A DNA stretch of 64,000 nt from JALZKA01 sp963786495. GTDB lineage: Bacteria; Actinomycetota; Thermoleophilia; Solirubrobacterales; 70-9. The DNA lies in contig CAWAZL010000004.1 in assembly GCA_963786495.1 (NCBI GenBank), positions 124,001 through 188,000 on the forward strand, in the 5' to 3' direction. The stretch's first letter is position 1. The number at the start of each line of letters is the position of its first letter. The position numbers and the translations under genes are program-made. The notes beneath the pieces were generated by a model. It saw only the letters and a program-made list of their open reading frames with translations, made no database searches and was not told where the DNA came from. Below are positions 54,528-63,303 of the stretch, one piece after another.

Positions 54528-56198
54528 GCAGTGGTCAGGAGCCTGAGCCAGCGTCGGGTCAGAGTCGAGCGTTCCGCCGATCGGGAGCGCGAGCACGGCG
54601 GGGCCCCAGAAGTTGCTCCCGGCGCTGACGTCGTAGTTGACGAGCGCGGCGCCCAGGATGCCGCCGTCAAGACAGTTCCTTCCCGCCGAGCCGAGCGAGC
54701 CGCCGCCCAAGTCGATCGCTTCCGCAGCGGTCGACCCCAGGTCTTCGAAGCTCGCATTGGCGGGCGTGATCGACGCCAGGCCTTCCGCGTCGGAGAGGTC
54801 GGTGTCCTCGACGAGCACCTGAAGGTTGTCAAGCGCCGACACGTTCCCGATGCGCATGTTGTTGCCCTGATTGCCGGTGACGGTCGAATCCTCGAGGGTC
54901 ATCCGGAGCTTCCGCGTCGGCCCGCTTCCATTCGCGACGGAAGAGCCGAATGTCAAGCCGTTGTTCGCGCAGTTCGTGAGGGTGACATCACGCGCGTCGA
55001 GCGTGACGACGTTCCCGGCACCCCCGCTCGCGCTCAGCAGACAGTCGCCGTTGTTCCCCGGGATGATGAAGGTGTTCCCGAAGCCGCTGCCCGCGGCGCC
55101 GGTCGCGCCCGTCGCGACGACGTCTTCGAGCACCAGCCGCAGAGTGCTGTTCGTGCTCAGAGCGAGCTGTTCGATCACGTCCCCGGGGGTCTCGGAGAAG
55201 TTGCTCTTGCGAACGATCACCTTTCCGTAGGCACCATCTCCCATCGTCACGAATTCCAGCCCGTTTGCCGAGAAGCCGCCACGCCCGGCGGTGTGCGTGT
55301 AGGTGTTGCGGGTGACAACGGCGCGGATGCGCGATGGGCCGACTGGGTTGACGAACACTCCCTCGGAGTCAGCGCCCTCCGGTCCCACCCCGGCGTCCTC
55401 GTCGTTGCCGAGGCCCGACTGCCTGTTGCCGGCGACGCGCGCCCGCAGCCTCGCGCCGTCGCGGGCCTGAAGCCCGATTGCCAGGACGGACTCGAGGTTC
55501 GTGCCCTGGCGCAGGTCGGAGACCTCGTTGTTCGCGATTCGTGCACGCATCCGCGCCCCCTCGAAGGCACGGACGTCAATTCCGTCTCCGCACTCGGAGT
55601 CGTGGACTCGGTTCTTCCGGATGACGACACGCCGCGATCCGTTCGTTGCGTCGACCATGATCCCTGCCCAGCCGTTCTTGAGCCCCTCGCCGATCGGGAT
55701 GCCGATGTCAGGAAGCGTCGTGGGGACGTTGAACGGCGGGATGTGAAAGCCCTCGGCGCACGAGGTGTTGTGGCCGGAGATGTCGTTTCGCTTGATTACG
55801 ACCCGCGAGACGTTCTCGCCATAGATCCCGCCGCGAGCGGCGGCAACGATCCGGAGGCCACGCACCTTGGTGCGGCTTGCCAGAACGACGGCGTCGCCGT
55901 CCAAGTCAGTGATCCGCGGCTTTTTTCGGCCGATCAGCTTTTGGCCGCGCTTGAGCTCGATACCGCCCTCGAGCACTTGCGAGGAGCGCCGGACGACGAT
56001 CCGGTCGCCCCTGCGCGAGGCGACCTCAGCCGTGGCCAGGCCCCCGAAGGGCGATTTGCGTGAGCCGTCCCCGTCCGCGCCGGCCTGTACGTACCAGGTT
56101 CGATCGTTCGGCCCAGCGCTCGCCGGCGCCGCCGAGAGAGCCATCGCTGCCAACGCGAGGGTGCCCGCAACCCACGGTGTTTTCGCTTTCAGACCCAT
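54522..56198 (-). CDS. Secreted right-handed parallel beta-helix protein
   Basis: 558 residues. A signal peptide (GTLALAAMALSAAPASA) is followed by TWYVQAGADGDGSRKSPFGG, the usual start of pectate-lyase-fold/DUF1565-like repeats, then many short beta-coil repeats (VVIRKNRVHDSECGDGIDVR, VVTRNTYTHTAG, VIVRKSNFSETPGDVIEQL). No polysaccharide-lyase catalytic residues could be assigned. It probably acts outside the cell as a carbohydrate-binding or structural protein. ATG at 56198; an upstream open frame is antisense to the cNMP-binding gene. Confidence 0.8.
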   Translation of the reverse strand: MGLKAKTPWVAGTLALAAMALSAAPASAGPNDRTWYVQAGADGDGSRKSPFGGLATAEVASRRGDRIVVRRSSQVLEGGIELKRGQKLIGRKKPRITDLDGDAVVLASRTKVRGLRIVAAARGGIYGENVSRVVIKRNDISGHNTSCAEGFHIPPFNVPTTLPDIGIPIGEGLKNGWAGIMVDATNGSRRVVIRKNRVHDSECGDGIDVRAFEGARMRARIANNEVSDLRQGTNLESVLAIGLQARDGARLRARVAGNRQSGLGNDEDAGVGPEGADSEGVFVNPVGPSRIRAVVTRNTYTHTAGRGGFSANGLEFVTMGDGAYGKVIVRKSNFSETPGDVIEQLALSTNSTLRLVLEDVVATGATGAAGSGFGNTFIIPGNNGDCLLSASGGAGNVVTLDARDVTLTNCANNGLTFGSSVANGSGPTRKLRMTLEDSTVTGNQGNNMRIGNVSALDNLQVLVEDTDLSDAEGLASITPANASFEDLGSTAAEAIDLGGGSLGSAGRNCLDGGILGAALVNYDVSAGSNFWGPAVLALPIGGTLDSDPTLAQAPDHCN

Positions 56199-56318
56199 GC
56201 CCGCCCGCGGGAGTATGGGCCAGCGTGCCTTGCGCGGCGCCGGTTGGGTGGTGCCTTGCCCGCGAGGATCGGTTAGGTTCCCGCTACCCGTCCCGACCCC
56301 TGACCGGAGGCAATTCCC

Positions 56319-56705
56319 TTGGACGTAAGCCAGCTCAAGCGCATCCCGCTCTTTTCGGACGTGCCCGATGACGCGCTCCAAAAGATCGCGCCCTTCGCGA
56401 CAACCGAGGAGTGGCCCGAGGGCAAGGAGATCATCAAGGAAGGCGGTTTCTCGAACCACTTCTACGCGATTGAGGAGGGCTCGGCCAAGGTCGAGCGTGG
56501 GGGAGAGCACATCGCCGACCTCAAAGAGGGCGACATCTTCGGCGAGCAGGGCCTGCTCGAGCACTCCGAACGCAGCGCCACAGTCACCTCGACCTCCGAC
56601 GTCCGCTTGATCAAGATTGAGCACTGGGAGCTCTCGCGCATGAAGAAGGCGATGCCCGAGGCCTACGAAGATCTCGTCAAGAAGGTCGAGGAGCGAAGCT
56701 CGTAG
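56319..56705 (+). CDS. Small cyclic-nucleotide-binding-domain protein
   Basis: 128 residues, essentially one CAP_ED domain: LKRIPLFSDVPDDALQKIAP, GKEIIKEGGFSNHFYAIEEG, GDIFGEQGLLEHSERSATVT. The arginine after the FGEQGLL segment sits where cAMP phosphate is bound in CRP. There is no DNA-binding domain, so it is a stand-alone sensor or partner subunit. The start is TTG at 56319 with CGGAGG 8 nt upstream, which decides it. It precedes the ABC1 kinase gene by 41 nt. Confidence 0.88.
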   Translation: MDVSQLKRIPLFSDVPDDALQKIAPFATTEEWPEGKEIIKEGGFSNHFYAIEEGSAKVERGGEHIADLKEGDIFGEQGLLEHSERSATVTSTSDVRLIKIEHWELSRMKKAMPEAYEDLVKKVEERSS

Positions 56706-56746
56706 CCGACGAGGTTCGCGGCTCGCGCCTAAGGCGGGCCGTAACG

Positions 56747-58060
56747 ATGACCGGGGCGGCAGCGGGCGTGGCCGCCCGCACCGCCGGCGGCCGGGCGCTG
56801 TCGAAGACCGGTTCGTCCGAGAAGCGCCAAGACGCGGCCAACCGCCAGCAGCTGAAGGCCGCCCATCAGCTTGTCCGCGTCCTCGGCGGCATGAGGGGCG
56901 CCGCGATGAAGGTGGGCCAGACGCTCTCGGCCGTCGATCTCGGGCTCGTGCCCGAGGACCTGCGGCCAGAGATGCAGGAGATCCTGGCCGAGCTTCAGCA
57001 CTCGGCCAAGCCCGTTTCGTTCGAGGCCATCCGAAAGGTCGCAGAGGCGGACCTGGGCCAGCCGCTGACGAAGGCGTTTGCCGACTTCGACCCCGAGCCC
57101 ATCGCGGCCGCGTCCATCGGCCAGGTGCACCGCGCGACCCTGGGCGACGGCCGCGACGTCGCGGTGAAGATCCAATATCCCGGCATCGCGGAGGCCATCC
57201 AGTCCGACATGAAGAACCTCCGCCTTGGCTTGAAGCTGCTCAACGTCATCGCGCCGGGGATCGACACGGCGGCGATCGCGGACGAGCTCCGCGAGCGGAT
57301 TGCCGAGGAGCTCGACTACGAGCTCGAGGCCTCGAACCAGCGGGCGATGTCGCGGGCGTACCGCGGACACCCCTTCGTCACCGTGCCTGACGCGATCACC
57401 GATCTCAGCCGCGAGCGCGTGATCGTCTCGGAGTTCATCGACGGCAAGCGCTTCGAGGAGGTCAAGAACTCGCCGCAGCCCGAGAAGAACCGCATCGGGG
57501 AGATCCTCACCCGCTTCTACGTGAACGGCCCGCTTCGCCACCGCCTTCTGAACGGCGACCCGCATCCGGGCAACTCGCTCTTCATGGATGACGGGCGCGT
57601 CGCCTTCCTCGACTTCGGCTTCTTCAAGCGCCTGTCGAGCGCCGAGGTGGAAAGCCTCAAGGCGACGTCCAAGGCGACCCACGAACAGGACGCCGAAACG
57701 CTCCTCGCGGAGCTCGTCAGGCTCAACGCACTCGAATCAAACCCGGACCTGGCCGCGCCGTTCCTGGAGGCCTACACAACCATTTTCGGCTGGATCTTCG
57801 TCGACGAGCCGCACGCCGTCGACGCCACGCGCACCGGCGAAATGATGCGCCAGTACACACAGCTCAGAAGCGCGGACGGCTTCGAGTCGCTGACTTTGCC
57901 CGCTGAGCATCTCGTGCTCATGCGCGCCGTGATGCTCCTGATCGGCCTCCTCGGCCAGCTCGAAGCCGAGAACCGCTGGCTCGACATCACCAAGGAATGG
58001 CTTTACGGCGACGAGCCGACGACCGAGCTCGGCCGCGAAGAGGCAGCCTGGCTCAACTGA
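56747..58060 (+). CDS. ABC1/UbiB (AarF)-family atypical kinase
   Basis: 437 residues. GGMRGAAMKVGQTLS is the KxGQ motif that is diagnostic for the family, FDPEPIAAASIGQVHRA the alanine-rich loop replacing the Gly loop, VAVKIQYPG the lysine, NGDPHPGNSLF the catalytic segment and VAFLDFGFFK the DFG-like metal site. Members support ubiquinone/menaquinone or lipid metabolism. There is no C-terminal membrane helix of the UbiB type. It follows the cNMP-binding protein on the same strand and is convergent with the desaturase 9 bp away. Confidence 0.9.
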   Translation: MTGAAAGVAARTAGGRALSKTGSSEKRQDAANRQQLKAAHQLVRVLGGMRGAAMKVGQTLSAVDLGLVPEDLRPEMQEILAELQHSAKPVSFEAIRKVAEADLGQPLTKAFADFDPEPIAAASIGQVHRATLGDGRDVAVKIQYPGIAEAIQSDMKNLRLGLKLLNVIAPGIDTAAIADELRERIAEELDYELEASNQRAMSRAYRGHPFVTVPDAITDLSRERVIVSEFIDGKRFEEVKNSPQPEKNRIGEILTRFYVNGPLRHRLLNGDPHPGNSLFMDDGRVAFLDFGFFKRLSSAEVESLKATSKATHEQDAETLLAELVRLNALESNPDLAAPFLEAYTTIFGWIFVDEPHAVDATRTGEMMRQYTQLRSADGFESLTLPAEHLVLMRAVMLLIGLLGQLEAENRWLDITKEWLYGDEPTTELGREEAAWLN

Positions 58061-58069
58061 GCCGGGCGC

Positions 58070-59443
58070 TTACGGAAAGGCGCGAATCGGCCCCTGGGCG
58101 CTCGGCACCTGAGGATGCTTCTCCTCGACGGCGGGCGGCTCGACGTAGGGCGGGGCCTTCGGCCGCGTCTCCCCGCCGGGGAAGGCGAGGCGGAGGATGG
58201 TGCGCTGGACCATCAGCCACTGCTTGCCGAATGGGCCGGTGTTGTAGGGAAGGCCGTACTTCTCGCAGATGACCTTCACCTTGGGCGCGATCTCCTTGTA
58301 ACGCGAGCTCGGCAGGTCCGGGTATAGGTGATGCTCCACCTGGTAGCTCAGATTGCCGCTCATCAGGTGGAAGGTGTCTGAGCCGTCGATGTTCACCGCG
58401 CCCAGGAGCTGGCGGATGTACCACGCCCCGCGACTCTCATCCGACGCTTCTTCCTCGGTGTAGGTGTAGGCCTGGTCGGGGAAGTGGCCGCAGAAGATGA
58501 TCGCGTTCGACCAGATGTTGCGGACGAGGTTCGCCGTCGCGTTCGCGATGAGCGTCTTCTTGAAGCCCTTGCGTCCGGAGAGCGCGGGAAAGACAACGTA
58601 GTCCTTGATCGCCTGGCGCGCGATCTTCGTGCCGATCATCTTGACCTCCGTGCGCAGCTCCTCCTTGTCTTTGGTGCCCTTTCGGATCGCCTCGAGGTCG
58701 AGGTCGTGAAGGGCGACGCCCCATTCAAAGAAGAGCGTCAAGAGGACGTTGTAGAAGGGCTGGAGTAGGTAGACCGGATTCCAGGGTTGCTTCGGATCGA
58801 CACGCATGATCTCGTAGCCGACGTCCTTGTCGAGACCGATGATGTTGGTGTGGGTGTGGTGGACGTAGTTGTGTGAGTGCTTCCATGCGTACGCCGGCGA
58901 CACGGTGTCCCAGTCCCATGCCGAAGAATGGATCTTCGGATCGTTCATCCAGTCCCACTGCCCGTGCATGATGTTGTGGCCGAGCTCCATGTTCTCCATG
59001 ATCTTCGCCACGGAGAGGCCGGTGGTCCCGAGGGCCCACGCCGGCGGGTAGCGCGACGCCATCAAGACGATGCGCGAGAGCGCTGCCAGGCGGCGGTGGA
59101 ACTCGACGAGGCTTCGGATGTAGTGCGCGTCCGAGGCGCCAAGGTCGGCGCGGACCTCGTCGTGGATCGCCTGAAACTCCTCGCCGATCGCGTCGATCTG
59201 CTCCGGGGTGAGCTTGTGAAGGGGGTGCTGGGGGTCGAAGTGCCGGGATGCGTTGCCGTTCGTCAGCTCCTCGGCGATCGGCGTTCCCGTGTGCGTGTAG
59301 CCGGGATGGCCCACGCCGCCGGGCGGTGCCGTGCCGCTTGGGCTTGCCTGCGGCCCGCGGGGGTTCCCGATCCTCTGGGCGATCCGCGACGCCTCGTCCG
59401 CGGGATCTCCGGCTGCGACCTTCTTGTTGCCGTTCTTGGCCAT
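58070..59443 (-). CDS. Membrane fatty acid desaturase (DesA3/acyl-CoA desaturase-like)
   Basis: 457 residues. The three histidine boxes of the di-iron site are present: ELGHNIMHGQ, HSHNYVHHTHTN and QVEHHLYPDLPS. Long N- and C-terminal soluble ends surround them. The pattern fits the mycobacterial DesA3-type stearoyl-CoA delta-9 desaturase. The gene immediately upstream (1-nt overlap, TAATG) encodes an FAD/2Fe-2S reductase, the expected electron donor (compare Rv3230c with DesA3). Confidence 0.9.
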   Translation of the reverse strand: MAKNGNKKVAAGDPADEASRIAQRIGNPRGPQASPSGTAPPGGVGHPGYTHTGTPIAEELTNGNASRHFDPQHPLHKLTPEQIDAIGEEFQAIHDEVRADLGASDAHYIRSLVEFHRRLAALSRIVLMASRYPPAWALGTTGLSVAKIMENMELGHNIMHGQWDWMNDPKIHSSAWDWDTVSPAYAWKHSHNYVHHTHTNIIGLDKDVGYEIMRVDPKQPWNPVYLLQPFYNVLLTLFFEWGVALHDLDLEAIRKGTKDKEELRTEVKMIGTKIARQAIKDYVVFPALSGRKGFKKTLIANATANLVRNIWSNAIIFCGHFPDQAYTYTEEEASDESRGAWYIRQLLGAVNIDGSDTFHLMSGNLSYQVEHHLYPDLPSSRYKEIAPKVKVICEKYGLPYNTGPFGKQWLMVQRTILRLAFPGGETRPKAPPYVEPPAVEEKHPQVPSAQGPIRAFP

Positions 59444-60543
59444 TACAGATCGATCTCTATCTCGCCCTCGGGCGCGTTGACGCAGGTCCGGATCGTTTCC
59501 CCCTGATCGCCATGGACCTTACCCGTCCGCAGATCGCGCACTTGACCGCTCCGTAGCTTTCCGATGCAGGTGTGGCAGATGCCCATCCGGCAGCCGAAGG
59601 GGAGGTTGCCGCCGGCTTCTTCGCCGCCGACGAGGATCGAGACGCCGGGCTCGCATGTCGCCTTGAAGTCCGTGATCCGGAAGGAAACGGTCCCGCCGTC
59701 TCCGACCTCCTCGTCGCCCGTGCCGATGATGGGCTGGAAGCGCTCTGTATATAGACGGTCGGAAGCGCCGGCCTTTTCCCAGTGCGCCTCCATGACATCC
59801 ATCAAGCCGCGCGGCCCTGACATGAAGGTGTCGCGCTCGCTCCAATCCGGGCAGACCTCTTCGAGGCCTTCGGGAGCCAGGCGCGGGACGGTGCCGGTCA
59901 GATGCTCGACGAGCGTGTAGCCGTCGTACTCCTCGTTCATTCGCCGCAGGTCGTCGCCGAAGATGACCTGGTCGGGCTCGCGCGCACAGTGGATGTGGAG
60001 GACGTCATGAAGGGCGCCGCGGCGCTCCAGTTCGCGCACCATCGCCCAGATGGGAGTCACGCCGCTGCCGGCGCTGATCAAGAAAACCTTTTCGGGCAAG
60101 GGATCAGGCAGGCGGAACTCGCCCTCCACCTCGCCGAGAAAGACCATTTCCCCGGGCGAGATCTGCCGGGTGAAGTAAGGGGACATCAGGCCCTCGGGCA
60201 CGTGCTTGACCGTGATCGAGACGAGGCCGTCGGGGTGGTCTGGGTCGGAGGTAAGCGAGTAGGCCCGCCAGTGGCGGATGCCGTTGAGCTCGGCGCCGAT
60301 CCGCAGGTACTGCCCCGGCCGGTGCCCGGGCCACGGAAAGTTCGGCCGGATGATCACCGTTGAGGCCTCGGCAGTCATCGGCCGGATGTCGCGGACCTCG
60401 CCGGTCAGCTCGCTCGCCGACCAGGCGGGGTTGAGCAGTTCCAGGTAGTCGTCGGGGACCAGCGGCGTCGTCATCGAGCGCGCAAGCCTCGTCGCTTGGC
60501 GGCGGAGCTCTGAGATACGCGGGGTAGCGGCGCGCTCCACCAT
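59443..60543 (-). CDS. FAD / NAD(P)H / plant-type 2Fe-2S oxidoreductase, electron donor to the desaturase
   Basis: 366 residues in three parts. The FAD-binding barrel has RAYSLTSDP (about 115), the NAD(P)-binding domain has LISAGSGVTPIWAMV, and the C-terminal ferredoxin domain has CRMGICHTCIG plus a distal cysteine (TCVNAPEGE). It takes electrons from NADPH through FAD and the cluster to the desaturase encoded directly downstream, as Rv3230c does for DesA3. It is divergent from the CMD-family gene across 42 bp. Confidence 0.91.
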   Translation of the reverse strand: MVERAATPRISELRRQATRLARSMTTPLVPDDYLELLNPAWSASELTGEVRDIRPMTAEASTVIIRPNFPWPGHRPGQYLRIGAELNGIRHWRAYSLTSDPDHPDGLVSITVKHVPEGLMSPYFTRQISPGEMVFLGEVEGEFRLPDPLPEKVFLISAGSGVTPIWAMVRELERRGALHDVLHIHCAREPDQVIFGDDLRRMNEEYDGYTLVEHLTGTVPRLAPEGLEEVCPDWSERDTFMSGPRGLMDVMEAHWEKAGASDRLYTERFQPIIGTGDEEVGDGGTVSFRITDFKATCEPGVSILVGGEEAGGNLPFGCRMGICHTCIGKLRSGQVRDLRTGKVHGDQGETIRTCVNAPEGEIEIDL

Positions 60544-60585
60544 TCACCTGCACCCTAGACCACGACGGACAGATACGGTGCGGCC

Positions 60586-61170
60586 ATGAGCCCTCGGATC
60601 GAGCCCGGACGCCGCAGCGACATCGGCCTGATCAACACCGGGATCGCCCGCGCGCTGGGCGCCGCGACCGGTGGGCGCCCACCGAACCTCTTCACGACGC
60701 TTGCCCGCCACCGCGGGATCTACCGCAAGTGGCTCCGGTTTGCCGGCGCGTTGATGCCTGGCGGCAAGCTGCCGCGCGACGAGTCGGAGGTCGTGATCCT
60801 GCGCGTTGCCCACAACACCGATTGCGAATACGAGTGGCGACACCACGAGCGCCTCGGCGCTCAAGCGGGCCTGAGCCCGGAGGAGATCGAGCAAGTGCGG
60901 CTCGGCCCGGACGCCGGTTGGTCGGACAGGCGCGCCGCGATCCTGCGAGCAGCGGATGAGCTCCACGCCGACCGGCGCATCTCGGACGCGGTCTGGGCCG
61001 AACTGCGACCGCTCTACTCCGACGCCGAGCTGATCGAGCTTTGCCTTTTGGTCGGCCATTACGAGATGCTCGCGATGACCCTGAACTCGCTCGAGGTCGA
61101 GCCGGACAACCCGCATCAGGGCAAGCCGACGCTGGCGATGCGCGTGGCGCAAGCGATCGCCGGGCGCTGA
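60586..61170 (+). CDS. Carboxymuconolactone decarboxylase (CMD/AhpD-fold) family protein
   Basis: 194 residues. ILRVAHNTDCEYEWRHHERL is the CMD motif with Glu, one Cys and His; AhpD-type proteins usually have CxxC, and here only one cysteine is seen, so peroxidase activity is doubtful. LCLLVGHYEMLAMTLNSL is the second conserved helix. The stop overlaps the ATG of the next gene (TGATG). Function unclear; aromatic-ring or redox roles are typical of the fold. Confidence 0.85.
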   Translation: MSPRIEPGRRSDIGLINTGIARALGAATGGRPPNLFTTLARHRGIYRKWLRFAGALMPGGKLPRDESEVVILRVAHNTDCEYEWRHHERLGAQAGLSPEEIEQVRLGPDAGWSDRRAAILRAADELHADRRISDAVWAELRPLYSDAELIELCLLVGHYEMLAMTLNSLEVEPDNPHQGKPTLAMRVAQAIAGR

Positions 61171-61763
61171 TGGCCGGCGCGCCGCCGCCTGACGACGACC
61201 GGGTCCCCTACGCGATCTTCGGCGAGCGCTTCTTCGAGCACGCGGTCACCGAGGAGCGAATCGTCGGGGGCTTCGACGGCCTGGCCGGCAACCGGATCGA
61301 GTTCGGCCCGATCGGCGCCGGGCCGGGCAAGCTCGCGAAGGTGAGCGCCAAAGGGACGTTCGGACAGGCCTCGGCCGAGCGGCTCGCCTCCGAGGAGATC
61401 AGCTTCCGGCTTTCGATTCCGGTCGCGCTCGACCTCTATATAGAGCTCGTCGACCGGCACCGGTTCGACGTCGCCGTGACCGTTGGCCTGACGCTGGTCG
61501 CCCGGGCGGCCGAGCCGCTGCGCGTCGTGATTGACATCGACGAGCCGACCGAAGAGGACGTGGACGTCGTCGTCGAAGCCGATGGGATCCGCGCGTCGGT
61601 GCTCCAGCGGGTTGGCGGGATCGACCGCGAGATCGGCCGCTTCGTTGCGCGCTACATCCGTCGCGAGCTCGAAAAGCCGCACATCGTGGCCGCGAGGGAC
61701 ATCGATGTCGCGGGGCGGATCGACCGGGCAATGACCCGGAAGCCCGAATCCTCTAGCGACTAA
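61170..61763 (+). CDS. Hypothetical protein coupled to the CMD-family gene
   Basis: 197 residues, soluble and probably rich in beta strands (RVPYAIFGERFFEHAVTEER, IEFGPIGAGPGKLAKVSAKG, LRVVIDIDEPTEEDVDVVVE). I do not recognise the family. The ATG overlaps the CMD stop as TGATG, so the two are translated together. The 3' end overlaps the convergent TetR gene by 11 nt. Confidence 0.72.
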   Translation: MAGAPPPDDDRVPYAIFGERFFEHAVTEERIVGGFDGLAGNRIEFGPIGAGPGKLAKVSAKGTFGQASAERLASEEISFRLSIPVALDLYIELVDRHRFDVAVTVGLTLVARAAEPLRVVIDIDEPTEEDVDVVVEADGIRASVLQRVGGIDREIGRFVARYIRRELEKPHIVAARDIDVAGRIDRAMTRKPESSSD

Positions 61764-62379
61764 GCCCGACCGCGTCCAGTAGTTCCGTCACGAGGTCCGC
61801 GAGCGGCTCCTCCAGCTCCATGAGCTCGTCGGTCCGTCCGGCGCAGACCCGCTGCGTTACCAGCGCACTCACAGCAGCAACCACTGCCTCGCACGCGAAC
61901 TTCTGGCGCTCGTCTTTTGCTCCGGCGATGTGGGCGACCAGCTCGACGAACCGCGTCTGCACCTCGACCCGCCGCTCGAGCGCGCCGGGCCCCGCGGCGT
62001 AGACCTCGACGAGGAACGTGCGGGCGAGCGCCGGCTCAGACCCGAGAGTCTCGAGGTACCTGCGAAGAAGGTCGTTCAGGCGGGCGACAACGTCGCGCTC
62101 GGCTGGAGACTGTTGAAGGCCGGCGCCGATCTCGGCTGCAAGGATCGCCGCCGCTCCGTCGTAGGCCGCAAGAAAGCACTCCTCCTTGTTCGAGAAGTGC
62201 TCGTAGAAGGTCTCGCGGGAAACATGCGCGCGCTTCAGCACCTGGGCGACTGACGTCTTGGCGTAGCCGCGCTCGGCGACCGCCTCCGACATCGCGAAGA
62301 GGAGCCGCCCCCGCTGCGAGGAGATGACCTCCTCGCGGTCGAGCCGGTGGCGTCCGCGGGGGAGTTGCTGAACCTCCAT
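61753..62379 (-). CDS. TetR-family transcriptional regulator
   Basis: 208 residues. The DNA-binding domain is RLLFAMSEAVAERGYAKTSV, AQVLKRAHVSRETFYEHFSN (recognition helix around SRETFYEHF), then a helical ligand domain with no recognisable family. It is divergent from the SDR gene, with palindromes in the 57-bp gap that are the likely operator for itself and the SDR/CocE transcript. Confidence 0.9.
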   Translation of the reverse strand: MEVQQLPRGRHRLDREEVISSQRGRLLFAMSEAVAERGYAKTSVAQVLKRAHVSRETFYEHFSNKEECFLAAYDGAAAILAAEIGAGLQQSPAERDVVARLNDLLRRYLETLGSEPALARTFLVEVYAAGPGALERRVEVQTRFVELVAHIAGAKDERQKFACEAVVAAVSALVTQRVCAGRTDELMELEEPLADLVTELLDAVGLSR

Positions 62380-62388
62380 GAACGCATC

Positions 62389-62416
62389 CTAACGGTTAGT
62401 GAACACTTTTGTTCGC
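62389..62416. promoter_or_regulatory. Overlapping palindromes in the TetR-SDR divergent promoter, candidate TetR operator
   Basis: CTAACGGTTAG (62389-62399) is a perfect 11-bp palindrome starting 10 nt upstream of the TetR start. GTGAACACTTTTGTTCGC (62399-62416) is a second, near-perfect one (arms GTGAACA/TGTTCGC). Both lie between the two divergent starts, as in typical TetR autoregulation. The GAAC-GTTC spacing (6 bases) does not fit LexA. Confidence 0.55.
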
Positions 62417-62436
62417 AAATGCGGTACCTTCACAAA

Positions 62437-63303
62437 ATGGGGAATCTCGACGGAAAGCGCGTCCTGATCACGGGCGGCGCCAGAGGCATCGGCGCGCTCA
62501 CGGCAAAGCGGCTTCACAGCCGCGGGGCGAGGGTCGCCTTGCTCGGCCTCGAGCCGGAGTTGCTCGCCGAGACCGCGGCCGCATGCGGGGATGCCCCCTG
62601 GTTCGAATGCGACGTGGCGAATCGCGCGCAGATGGACGGCGCGGTGGCAGCGGCCGTCGAGCGGCTCGGCGGGCTGGACGTCGCAATCGCGAACGCCGGA
62701 ATCGGCGCGCAGATGACCTTGATCGAAGGCGACGCGTCAGTCTGGGACAAGACCCTCGCGGTGAACCTCGCCGGCACCTTCAACCTGGTGCGCGCCGCCG
62801 GGCCGCACATCGCCCATCCCGAGGGCTACTTCCTCTTCACCTCCTCGCTGGCAGCCGCCGTCCACCTGCCGCTCATGTCCGCTTACTGCGCGTCGAAGGC
62901 TGCGGTCGAGTCGCTCGGGGACTCGCTCCGGATCGAGCTCCGTCCCACCGGCGCAAAGGTTGGCGTCGCCTACTTCGCCGAGCTCAACACGGACATGACC
63001 TCAAGGGGCTTCAACACCAAGGCCGCGGCACGCATGCCGCTCGGCGGACACGGCCACATCCCGGTCGCACCCGTCGAGCCGGCGATCGACGCGATCGAGC
63101 GCGGCATCGAACGCCGCTCGCGGAGGATCGTCTCGCCGCGGTGGGTCGGGTTGCTGCTGCCGATCCGCGAGCTCGTCCAGCGGGTGCTGGAGCTCGAGGC
63201 AAGGCGAGGCCTGGCCAAGACCCTTGACATCGCCCGCTCCGAGAGTCCGCCGCTGACGACCGAGCAACCGGTCGAGCGCGAGGAGATCCTCGATCGTGCG
63301 TAA
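62437..63303 (+). CDS. Short-chain dehydrogenase/reductase
   Basis: 288 residues. VLITGGARGIGALTAKRL is the TGxxxGIG cofactor motif, IANAGIG the NAG motif, and SAYCASKAAVESL the YxxxK catalytic pair after the SS of TSSLA. It has a longer C-terminus (PRWVGLLLPIRELVQRVLEL) like membrane-associated SDRs. ATG at 62437; an earlier in-frame ATG at 62419 is possible but overlaps the operator region more closely. It overlaps the CocE-type gene by 8 nt. Confidence 0.9.
   Translation: MGNLDGKRVLITGGARGIGALTAKRLHSRGARVALLGLEPELLAETAAACGDAPWFECDVANRAQMDGAVAAAVERLGGLDVAIANAGIGAQMTLIEGDASVWDKTLAVNLAGTFNLVRAAGPHIAHPEGYFLFTSSLAAAVHLPLMSAYCASKAAVESLGDSLRIELRPTGAKVGVAYFAELNTDMTSRGFNTKAAARMPLGGHGHIPVAPVEPAIDAIERGIERRSRRIVSPRWVGLLLPIRELVQRVLELEARRGLAKTLDIARSESPPLTTEQPVEREEILDRA

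Noticed and set aside
62400..62416. A third SOS box (GAAC...GTTC) before the SDR gene
   Set aside because: The half-sites are 6 bases apart instead of 4, and a TetR operator is the simpler reading.
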